Assembly: GCF_938015785.1 (NCBI RefSeq)
Contig: NZ_CALLWC010000054.1
Location: 1-64,000 of the forward strand
DNA from: an uncultured Campylobacter sp.
GTDB taxonomy: Bacteria; Campylobacterota; Campylobacteria; Campylobacterales; Campylobacteraceae
Length of the DNA stretch: 64,000 bases
Reading direction: 5' to 3'
Translations under genes and position numbers: made by a program
Notes under the pieces: model-generated
What the model was told of the DNA's origin: nothing
Seen by the model: only the letters and a program-made list of their open reading frames with translations
The model's database searches: none
Shown here: in pieces, positions 8,144 through 15,503 of the stretch
Position numbering within the stretch: position 1 is the first letter of the stretch
Layout: each line of letters begins with the position of its first letter

Positions 8144-9568
8144 TTATTTCAATATATCAAAGTCATAAGACACTCTTAGCCAAAGCTCTTCATCTCTTGT
8201 CTTGCCGTTAGAGCTGCCGTTTGTATATTTTAGCTTTCTATCTAATGTTTCATAGATAGCTGATAGTTTTAGACCCTTAACCGCAGGGACTTTGTAAGTT
8301 ACTTGCACGTCCCAGCCCTTTACGTCGATTCTAGTTCCTGGTGCTTGACCATGAAGGCCACCTGAGCGAACGTTGCTACCATTGTGCTGTTTGCCATACC
8401 AGTAGTCAGCATCCACTCTAAGACCCTCGGCGCCTACATTGCTAAGGTCGTAGCCTGCGCTAAATTTATGTAAATTCATACCAGCAAAATTCATAAATAA
8501 AAACGGACCATAGATTGGAGTGGCCGTAAATGAGCCAACGTCGTTTCCTATGCCTTGAAGCGACATCTGGTTTTTACTAACGGTTGAGTATGCGTATCTA
8601 AAATCAGCGCCATAAGCATTATAAAGCCCTATCATGCCTGCATAGTAATCGCCGTTAAAGTCGAAATTCTCTTTTAAAGTGCCGTTTGTTCTTGAGCCTT
8701 TATACATAAAGTCTATGCCAACGATCGCGTTTTCAAAAAGCGTAGGCGTTTTGTAGCCAGCAGCTGCGAAGTAGAAATTTATATCGCCTTTTGAGTTAGC
8801 CGCGTCGTCATACTCGATGCCTGAGACATTTGCGTAGCCAGCTGTGAGCGAGACGCCTGGGATGCCGCTATATGTTGCAAATGAGTTAAAGATGTTGTCA
8901 AATTTATAGCCGTAAGGTCCAAAGCCACCGATAACAACTCTATCTTTAAACCTTGGCGCGCCGTGATCTCCACCAGTTACTGCGCTTGATCTACCTGCAA
9001 ATTTCCAAAAGTCAGCTAGGCCGATAACGGTATTTATACTATCAAGCTTTATCCTAGCGCTCACGCCCTCAAATGCCTCTTTGTAGCCCACGTCTGTGTT
9101 TGTTGCCACAAGTGGCGGCACTAGGCCTGTGTATTTTGAGTTGTAGTACTGGCGACCTAGTTTAAAGTCGATATAGTCATTCTCATATCCTAAGTAGGCC
9201 TCTGAAAGTGCTACACCTTCGCTATTCCAGTCATAGGCAAAATACTCTTTTGCAGCCTTTGACGGAGCAAAATTTACTAAGCCCTGAGCCGTAAGACCAA
9301 GCTTAAAGCCATAGTAAGAGCCAGTTAAGAACCTAAGCTCAGCACCTAAACCGCCTATGTGCTCGCGAATTTTATTTGTTCTGCTAGCTGGCGGGAAGTA
9401 CTCTGTCGAGTCCATATCATAGTATGAAAATATGGTCGCACCCATAGTGCTTGCCTGCAAAGCCTCTTCCAAGCTCTCACTCGCACTTGTACAGGTCGTC
9501 ATAGCCATAAGCGCAGCCAAACTAAGAGCAAATTTACTCTTGCTTGTAGTTAAAAAAGATGTTTTCAC
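8144..9568 (-). CDS. Outer-membrane porin (Campylobacter major porin / OprD-like)
   Basis: 474 residues from a GTG start (VKTSFLTTSK). AAGGAG lies six bases before it, whereas an upstream ATG ten codons earlier has no site and would place the AAGGAG inside the gene. A signal peptide runs to about residue 30 (ALMAMTTCTSAS), followed by alternating beta-strand sequence rich in Gly, Tyr and Asn and a C-terminal aromatic strand ending SYDFDILK. It is probably a substrate-specific channel for whatever the adjacent flavoprotein reduces. It heads the minus-strand operon with 21 bases to the next gene. Confidence 0.8.
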   Translation of the reverse strand: MKTSFLTTSKSKFALSLAALMAMTTCTSASESLEEALQASTMGATIFSYYDMDSTEYFPPASRTNKIREHIGGLGAELRFLTGSYYGFKLGLTAQGLVNFAPSKAAKEYFAYDWNSEGVALSEAYLGYENDYIDFKLGRQYYNSKYTGLVPPLVATNTDVGYKEAFEGVSARIKLDSINTVIGLADFWKFAGRSSAVTGGDHGAPRFKDRVVIGGFGPYGYKFDNIFNSFATYSGIPGVSLTAGYANVSGIEYDDAANSKGDINFYFAAAGYKTPTLFENAIVGIDFMYKGSRTNGTLKENFDFNGDYYAGMIGLYNAYGADFRYAYSTVSKNQMSLQGIGNDVGSFTATPIYGPFLFMNFAGMNLHKFSAGYDLSNVGAEGLRVDADYWYGKQHNGSNVRSGGLHGQAPGTRIDVKGWDVQVTYKVPAVKGLKLSAIYETLDRKLKYTNGSSNGKTRDEELWLRVSYDFDILK

Positions 9569-9721
9569 TCTAAACTCCTTAAATTTCTTTTTAGGCATTT
9601 AACAATGCCGCCTTTTTAAGCTTGGCTTATCGCATCATCACTTGCGATCATGCCGCGCTATGTAAATTTTGTCTTTTTAGTTTTGCCATTTGGTGATATG
9701 TCTAGAATAACCACGTCCTTT

Positions 9722-9746
9722 TAAAACACAAAGCTACTGTGTTTTA
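9722..9746. repeat. Perfect 9-bp inverted repeat between divergent operons
   Basis: TAAAACACA pairs with TGTGTTTTA around seven bases. It lies in the intergenic region between the porin operon (minus) and the two-component genes (plus), where a terminator is not expected, so it may be an operator or a small hairpin RNA. Confidence 0.55.
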
Positions 9747-9861
9747 TGGCATCCCCCCTTGGATTTATTAGTGAAATTATAACATGTAGGCATATCAAAA
9801 ACGGTAAGATTTTGGTAACATTAACTAAAAAATATTTTTTAGTTTTAAATTTTAAATTTGA

Positions 9862-9867
9862 TATAAT
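9862..9867 (+). promoter_or_regulatory. -10 box of the two-component operon
   Basis: TATAAT preceded by an AT-rich tract (TTTAAATTTGA), the usual Campylobacter promoter without a clear -35. It ends seven bases before the start codon of the response regulator. Confidence 0.7.
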
Positions 9868-9874
9868 CACTACT

Positions 9875-10546
9875 ATGATAGAAATTTTACTTATAGAAGA
9901 CGACCTTGAACTAGCCGAGCTTTTAAAATATGCATTGCTAAAAAGCGAGATTGGCGTAACCATAGTCACAAATCCGCTTAAAGGGCTTGAAATTTTAAAC
10001 GAAAAAAATACCTTTGATGCATTGGTGCTTGATCTTGGCTTGCCAGATATGGACGGTCTTGAAGTGTGCAAGCACGTAAGACACAGCTATCCATCGCTAC
10101 CTATCATCATCTCATCGGCTCGCAGTGAAACGCTAGATAAGATAAAGGGCTTTGAGCTTGGGGCGGACGACTACATGGCAAAGCCCTATGAGCCAATAGA
10201 GCTTGCATTTAGGCTAAGGGCGATACTTCGCCGAGGGATACAAGCTGGCAATGACTCCAAAACCTTTTGCGTAGATAAACAAAGACGCACTATATTAAAA
10301 AATGGAGAAGCCATAGCGCTTACAAAAGCGGAATTTGACATCTTTATCTACCTTTATGAAAAAGAGGGGATAGTCGTATCAAGAGAGGATATTTTGTTAA
10401 ATTTAGGTCAGGCTAAATTTCAAAGCGGGCTAAAAAGTATCGACGTAGCCATAGGGCGCTTGCGCCAAAAGATAGGAGACGACCCTAAAAATCCACACTT
10501 TATCCACCCCGTGCGCGGTATAGGGTATAAATTTATCAATGCGTAA
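9875..10546 (+). CDS. OmpR-family response regulator (ArsR/RacR-like)
   Basis: 223 residues from MIEILLIEDD. The receiver domain has the acidic pair at 9-10, the phospho-acceptor D53 in LVLDLGLPDMDG, and the conserved Lys in MAKPYEP. The C-terminal half is a winged helix ending VRGIGYKF. The longer upstream frame would begin in non-coding sequence; this ATG fits the family N-terminus. No ribosome-binding site is visible, and the -10 box puts transcription at or next to the ATG. It overlaps the kinase gene by eight bases. The sequence resembles H. pylori ArsR / C. jejuni RacR, and RacRS is known to control alternative respiration, which fits the neighbouring reductase. Confidence 0.85.
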   Translation: MIEILLIEDDLELAELLKYALLKSEIGVTIVTNPLKGLEILNEKNTFDALVLDLGLPDMDGLEVCKHVRHSYPSLPIIISSARSETLDKIKGFELGADDYMAKPYEPIELAFRLRAILRRGIQAGNDSKTFCVDKQRRTILKNGEAIALTKAEFDIFIYLYEKEGIVVSREDILLNLGQAKFQSGLKSIDVAIGRLRQKIGDDPKNPHFIHPVRGIGYKFINA

Positions 10547-11813
10547 TATATCTATCATCAAACTCATATCTTTTTTCTTTTTTGCCGCGCTCATTACGGT
10601 AAATTTGGCATTTTTTATCGAATCAAAAAAGCAGATTAGAGACGCAGAGTATCATACTTATGAGCGCTTTATGCTGGGTATGCGTATACGAGGACAAGTA
10701 GAAGGCAACGCGGCTAAACAACTAGCGCAAATAGGTCTTAAAAGTAGCGAGCTTGATCCTATTAAGATCAGGCAAGGCGGAGAAAAAATTTATAGCGACT
10801 CGTATGCTGATATGATAAGGTATAACAAAAAGTTTTATTTTGTGCCTAGATTTTCTTCTATCGATCCAAAAATGTTTTCGCGCATTATGGATGCGGCAGG
10901 GCTTAATATATCAAGCAAAGATGACATAGTAAAAAACGATGTGCCTTTAGAAAATTTAGAAGAAATTTCTTCAAATGGCATTTGGGTGCTTTGGCTCGTA
11001 GTAAATATAGTAATGGTCGCATTTTTTATAGTCGTTTTGAAAAAACTGCTAAGGCTTAGAAATTTAAAAAATATGATAAGAAGAGCAGGCGAGGAGGATA
11101 AATTTAGGCTGATAAAAGTAGAGGCAAACGACGAAATAGGCCAAATCGCTGGCGAATTTAACACGACTATGCAAAAGATAGACGCCATAAAACAGGCTAG
11201 AGCGCTCTTTTTGCGTAATATCTTGCATGAATTTCGCAACCCGATAATGAAAGGGCGGATCATGGCGGATATGATCGCTGAAATTTTACAAGACGATAAG
11301 GCGGGAGACAGGTTAAAACAAATTTTTATAAGGCTAGAGATGATACTAGGCGAGGTTGTCAAGGTCGAAAAACTAGTATCGAGCGAGTGGGAGCTTAAAA
11401 AGAACAAACACCGAGTCATAGACATCGTAGATCACTCGGTAGATATGCTTTTGCTAAAAGATACAAGCCGCATAGATGTGCTAGCAGATGGTGAGATAAG
11501 CGCTGTTGAGGTTGATTTTGAGCTTTATGCGACCGGAGTTAAAAATTTGATCGATAATGCCTTAAAATACTCAAGCGACAAAGTCATCGTAAGGATAGAT
11601 AAAAATGCTCTGTGCATCAGCAGCGTGGGAGACGAGCTTGAGCAAGAAAGACTTGAGTTTGATAGGGCGTTTAATAGAAGAGTAGAAACTTCAAATTCTG
11701 GACTTGGACTTGGACTTTACATAGCAAATCAAATTTTTAAAAAGCACGGCCATGCCCTAAAATACAAACACGAAGATGGTATAAATATTTTTATGATATG
11801 TTTTGGGGAGTGA
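10539..11813 (+). CDS. Sensor histidine kinase (ArsS/RacS-like)
   Basis: 424 residues: a membrane helix at about 6-27, a periplasmic sensor of about 120 residues, a second helix at about 148-168, a linker/HAMP-like region, and the kinase core. The phospho-acceptor is H230 in LHEFRNP, a variant of the usual HELRTP. The N box (NLIDNALKYS) and G2 box (GLGLGLYIANQI) are intact. It probably senses a redox signal or a substrate and phosphorylates the overlapping response regulator, with the divergent porin-flavoprotein operon as the obvious target; that target is inferred from position only. Confidence 0.85.
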   Translation: MRNISIIKLISFFFFAALITVNLAFFIESKKQIRDAEYHTYERFMLGMRIRGQVEGNAAKQLAQIGLKSSELDPIKIRQGGEKIYSDSYADMIRYNKKFYFVPRFSSIDPKMFSRIMDAAGLNISSKDDIVKNDVPLENLEEISSNGIWVLWLVVNIVMVAFFIVVLKKLLRLRNLKNMIRRAGEEDKFRLIKVEANDEIGQIAGEFNTTMQKIDAIKQARALFLRNILHEFRNPIMKGRIMADMIAEILQDDKAGDRLKQIFIRLEMILGEVVKVEKLVSSEWELKKNKHRVIDIVDHSVDMLLLKDTSRIDVLADGEISAVEVDFELYATGVKNLIDNALKYSSDKVIVRIDKNALCISSVGDELEQERLEFDRAFNRRVETSNSGLGLGLYIANQIFKKHGHALKYKHEDGINIFMICFGE

Positions 11814-12068
11814 TTTAAATAAGAGTTGCTTTATAAGTCTCTTTAAGATATTTAGAATTTCATTGAGTAGATTTTAAGTCTTGACAAAAATATATGCAAA
11901 AATTTTAGAAAACTATTTTTATGGTATTAAAAGGGTGATGGCTTTATAATCATTGGAATTTTTAAGAGACTGTCCCACTTTTGTAACTAAGTGTTCCACT
12001 CTTAAAGGAAATTTTAAAGAAAGGGAAAGAACAAAAGCATCACTGCTAGTGCCTAAAATAGGATATTT

Positions 12069-12146
12069 TGGTGTCAAAGGGGAGACTTGAACTCCCGACC
12101 TCCGGCTTATGAGACCAGCGCTCTAACCAGCTGAGCTACCTTGACA
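12069..12146 (-). tRNA. tRNA-Met (anticodon CAT)
   Basis: A full cloverleaf on the minus strand: acceptor arm TGTCAAG pairing with the 3' TTTGACA, encoded CCA end at 12069-12071, anticodon loop CTCATAA with CAT, and T arm GTTCAAGTC. The anticodon stem lacks the three G-C pairs typical of initiator tRNA, so elongator Met is likely; a lysidine-modified Ile2 tRNA cannot be excluded. Its 3' end faces the lower-GC region to the left. Confidence 0.9.
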
Positions 12147-12215
12147 CGCGAAAAGAAATAGCAAGTATAGCTAAATATTCTTATTTTTAATTGAAACACT
12201 TTAAAAGGAGAGAAA

Positions 12216-12779
12216 ATGAATGCGGCTTTGATTTTATTAGTCGTCATAGTTTTATTAGTTTTGGCGCTAGTGGGCGTTTATAACTCATTCATCGCCAAGC
12301 GCAACCAGGTGCGAAACATCGCTTCCACCGTCGATACGCAACTTAAAAAGCGCTACGACCTCATCCCAAATTTAGTTAGCGCCACGCGAGAATATATGAG
12401 CCACGAAAATGCCGTGCTAACGCGCGTTAGCGAACTTCGCTCGCAAGCAATCAGCGCAAGCTCTAACGCGGATAAATTTAAGCTAAATAGTGAAATTTCG
12501 GCTCTTTTAGGACAGATCCGCATTGCGGTGGAGGCGTATCCAAACCTCAAAGCTAACGAATCGTTTGCCAAGCTACAAAACGCGTTAGGCGAGTGCGAAG
12601 AGCAGATCAGCGCCGCACGCCGCGCTTATAACGGCGCCGTTACGGTTTATAATAACGCCTGCGAGATGTTTCCTACTAACATCATCGCTAGCGTTTTCAA
12701 CTTTGCCAAAGCGGAATTTTTCGCTGCTAGCGAGCAAGAAAAGCAAGCCCCGAATGTTTCTGAGCTTTTCAAAAAATAA
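12216..12779 (+). CDS. lemA: LemA family membrane protein
   Basis: 187 residues: one N-terminal membrane helix (about 3-25), then the LemA helical domain opening with YNSFIAKRNQVRNI and the hallmark KKRYDLIPNLV. The biochemical role of LemA is not settled; it is a membrane-anchored helical bundle. In many bacteria it is next to a DUF3137 gene, and a DUF3137 gene is present about 20 kb away here. AAAGGAG lies at a good distance from the ATG. Confidence 0.9.
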   Translation: MNAALILLVVIVLLVLALVGVYNSFIAKRNQVRNIASTVDTQLKKRYDLIPNLVSATREYMSHENAVLTRVSELRSQAISASSNADKFKLNSEISALLGQIRIAVEAYPNLKANESFAKLQNALGECEEQISAARRAYNGAVTVYNNACEMFPTNIIASVFNFAKAEFFAASEQEKQAPNVSELFKK

Positions 12780-13089
12780 GTGCGAGGCGTATAAAATTTG
12801 CGACGAAATTTTAAAATTTTATCGCAAACAATGCCGAGCGCCGAAAGGCTAAATTTATAGCGAAAAAACAGATCGCGCGCAAAGAGCGTGTTCTTAAAAG
12901 AGTTTGCTTCGCGCCCCACGTGCTCGTCATCTTGTTTGAGATATCTTGCGGCATGCGGTACTGAGAATTTTAACAATAAAATTTTACGGTGCAATGCCAA
13001 ATTTTAAAAGTCTAAATTTCGCAGTGTAAATTTTCGTTAGCTTGCCGCAGGCGTTACTTGCGCAAACGGCAGCAAAAAGTAACGCCTCG
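12780..13089. other. Intergenic, one hairpin
   Basis: 310 bases between convergent genes. GGCGTTACT (13050-13058) pairs with AGTAACGCC (13078-13086), four bases after the ybaK stop on the minus strand. It may terminate that operon, although no T run follows. Several RAATTY words are present and nothing else is recognised. Confidence 0.4.
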
Positions 13090-13563
13090 TTAGTCGTGAG
13101 TAATTTTACAAATTTGCGCCTCGGTTGCGACTGCGAGGTCTTTCGGCGCAAGAACGATCTGTTTTCCGCGCACGCCCGCGCTAACGTAAATTTTCTCCTG
13201 TGTTAACGCCTTTTCATCGATGAAGGTGCGGAAGTGCTTTTTCATCCCAAGCGGCGAGCAACCGCCCCTGACGTAGCCCGTGACCTTTTGCAAATCCTTC
13301 AAATCCATCAGCTCGCAACGCTTTGCCCCGCAGATGTGCGCGAGCGCCTTGAGATCCAAATTTAGATCGCCCTGCAGGCAGGCCACGACGTATTCGTGAT
13401 CCGCCGTGCAGACTATCGTTTTATAAACCCGCTCGATCGGCTCGCTCACGCTGTTTGCAACATGCACCGCGTCTAAATTTAAAGGATCAACCGCATATTC
13501 TTTGATCTCGTAGGGGATTTTCAGACCGTCCAGGACGCGCGCGGCGTTCGTCTTTGAGCTCAT
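13090..13563 (-). CDS. ybaK: Cys-tRNA(Pro)/aminoacyl-tRNA deacylase, YbaK family
   Basis: 157 residues, the full length of the YbaK/EbsC family, which hydrolyses Cys mischarged on tRNA-Pro. The conserved pattern VYKTIVCTADHEYVVACL and the Gly-rich active-site segment GYVRGGCSPLG, followed by TFIDE, are present. It is the last gene of the kdsD-rluB-ybaK set, with 15 bases separating it from rluB. Confidence 0.88.
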   Translation of the reverse strand: MSSKTNAARVLDGLKIPYEIKEYAVDPLNLDAVHVANSVSEPIERVYKTIVCTADHEYVVACLQGDLNLDLKALAHICGAKRCELMDLKDLQKVTGYVRGGCSPLGMKKHFRTFIDEKALTQEKIYVSAGVRGKQIVLAPKDLAVATEAQICKITHD

Positions 13564-13578
13564 TTCGCCTCCTTAAAT

Positions 13579-14349
13579 TTAATAGCGGATTTTGTTTTCT
13601 TTCAAAAAATCGCGCAGATCTTCGTATTCGCTTTGATCGAAATAGCGCCATTTGCCGGGCTTTAGCGTCCCAAGCGTCATTCTGCCGAATGCCGTGCGCT
13701 TAAGCTCCACGACGTCCAGATCAAAATAGCCGAAAAATCTGCGCAGCTCGCGGTTTTGCCCCTCGTTGATGATCGCCTTTATCTTCGTATAACCGCCGCT
13801 GCTAGGCATTATGCGGTAGCCCAAGAAGGGCTTAAATTCCATCGATTTGATCTTGCTTTTAGCGTGCGCGCCCTTGCTTGCGTCTGCGGCGAAAAAGCCC
13901 TCGCGGATCGACGTTACGACCTCGTCCTTCACCTCGCCTTTTACCTTTAGATAGTACTCTCGCTCGATGTCGCTGTTCATCAGCGCCGTAGCGATCGCCG
14001 GCGCATCGGTCAGCAGCAAAAGCCCCTCGCTTGCAAAATCCAAACGCCCCACGCTAACAAATCTACTAAATCCCTCCGGCAAACTATCGTAAATCGTCCG
14101 CCTGCCACGATCGTCCTTTTTAGTAACTAACTCGCCTTTGCGTTTGTTATAAACAATCATCGTAAATTCCGTCTTAGGCTTGATGAGGCGCGAGCCGATG
14201 CGGATCTTCTCCTCGCCGCTAACTTCGATGAAATCGCTAACGACGCGGCCGTTAATGCTAACCTTGCCCTGCTTGATCAGCTCGTCCGCCTCACGGCGTG
14301 AGTAGGCGGTGTTATGAGAGATAAATTTATTCAGACGCATCTTTTGCAT
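13579..14349 (-). CDS. rluB: RluB/RsuA-type rRNA pseudouridine synthase
   Basis: 256 residues: an N-terminal S4 domain (MRLNKFISHNTAYSRREADELI) then the RsuA-family catalytic domain with Asp in VGRLDFASEGLLLLT and the C-terminal INEGQNRELRRFF motif. It modifies rRNA; large-subunit position 2605 is typical of RluB, but the exact target is inferred. Its start overlaps the kdsD stop by one base. Confidence 0.9.
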   Translation of the reverse strand: MQKMRLNKFISHNTAYSRREADELIKQGKVSINGRVVSDFIEVSGEEKIRIGSRLIKPKTEFTMIVYNKRKGELVTKKDDRGRRTIYDSLPEGFSRFVSVGRLDFASEGLLLLTDAPAIATALMNSDIEREYYLKVKGEVKDEVVTSIREGFFAADASKGAHAKSKIKSMEFKPFLGYRIMPSSGGYTKIKAIINEGQNRELRRFFGYFDLDVVELKRTAFGRMTLGTLKPGKWRYFDQSEYEDLRDFLKENKIRY

Positions 14350-15311
14350 TATTTTAGCCCCAGACTCGTTAGATCATGGATATGCAAGATCCCCGCAGGC
14401 ACGCCATTTTCGGCCACGGGCAGGACTTGAATTTTAAATTGCTCGATTAAATTTAGTGCGTCTATCGCGAGCATATTTTTATCGTCCAGCATTTTAGGAT
14501 TTTTGGTGGCATATTTTAGCGCGCCGTCATTGATGTCAAAATCCTCTCGCATCAGCGCACGCCGCAAATCGCCATCACTTAAGATCGCCTCGAGCGCGCC
14601 CTTTTCGTTCACTAACAAAACGGTGCCGAGCTTTCCGTGCGTCATAACGTCGATAGCTTGTTTTAGGCTGGTGTTACGGTTTGCGAGTGGCAAATTTTTA
14701 CTTTGCATCACGTCTTTTACTTTTACGAAAAGTCGCTTACCGAGGCTTCCGCCGGGATGAAAATTTGCAAAATCCTCCTTGCCGAATCTACGCTGCCTCA
14801 TCAAACAGATCGCTAACGCGTCGCCTAACGCAAGCGTTAGCGTCGTAGAAACCGTCGGCGCAGCACCTAGCGGGCAGGCCTCTTTGACGATATTTAGGCT
14901 TATGAACTCATCGCCAACCTTACCGAGTGAGCTGTTTTTATCGCGTGCCATCGCGATGATCTTTACGCCGAAACGTTTGAGGTGAGGTAGAATTCTAACC
15001 AGCTCCTCGCTCTCGCCGCTAAAGCTGATCGCAAGCACCATATCGTCCTTGCCGATCATGCCCAAATCGCCGTGCAGCGCCTCGGTAGGATGGACGAAAA
15101 ACGACGGCGTGCCGGTGCTGGCAAGCGTCGCAGCGATCTTAACGCCTATGTGACCGCTCTTACCCACGCCGGTGACGATTACTTTGCCTTTGCAAGCCAG
15201 GATCAAGTTTACGGCTCGCTCAATTTCGTCGCCGATAAGATCCGCATGCCGCAAAAGCTCCGCTCCTTCGAGCCTCAGCACCTCTCGTGCCGTATCTAAA
15301 ATTTCACTCAT
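14349..15311 (-). CDS. kdsD: Arabinose-5-phosphate isomerase (KdsD/KpsF family)
   Basis: 320 residues: an N-terminal SIS domain with VTGVGKSGHIG and SFFVHPTEALHGDLGM, then two CBS domains (about 200-320). It converts ribulose-5-phosphate to arabinose-5-phosphate for Kdo synthesis, so it supplies lipopolysaccharide or capsule. First gene of the apparent operon with rluB and ybaK. Confidence 0.92.
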   Translation of the reverse strand: MSEILDTAREVLRLEGAELLRHADLIGDEIERAVNLILACKGKVIVTGVGKSGHIGVKIAATLASTGTPSFFVHPTEALHGDLGMIGKDDMVLAISFSGESEELVRILPHLKRFGVKIIAMARDKNSSLGKVGDEFISLNIVKEACPLGAAPTVSTTLTLALGDALAICLMRQRRFGKEDFANFHPGGSLGKRLFVKVKDVMQSKNLPLANRNTSLKQAIDVMTHGKLGTVLLVNEKGALEAILSDGDLRRALMREDFDINDGALKYATKNPKMLDDKNMLAIDALNLIEQFKIQVLPVAENGVPAGILHIHDLTSLGLK

Positions 15312-15503
15312 TAAACCTTCTTTTTAAAATTTGCTTTCATTTTACGCCTCTTCGCGCCACGCCTAAATTTACGCTACGCGGAATTTCACGCCGTAAAACC
15401 AGCACACATTGCAAAATTTTACACCCAATAGCTCATCCGCGCCATAAAATTTCACTTGCCTGCCGCAGATCAAAGCCTCTTTGCGCGCTAAATTTAGCCA
15501 CGC

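Noticed and set aside
11950..12000. Insertion sequence end (GACTGTCCCAC...)
   Set aside because: Resembles terminal words of some IS families but there is no transposase, no partner end and no target duplication in the window.
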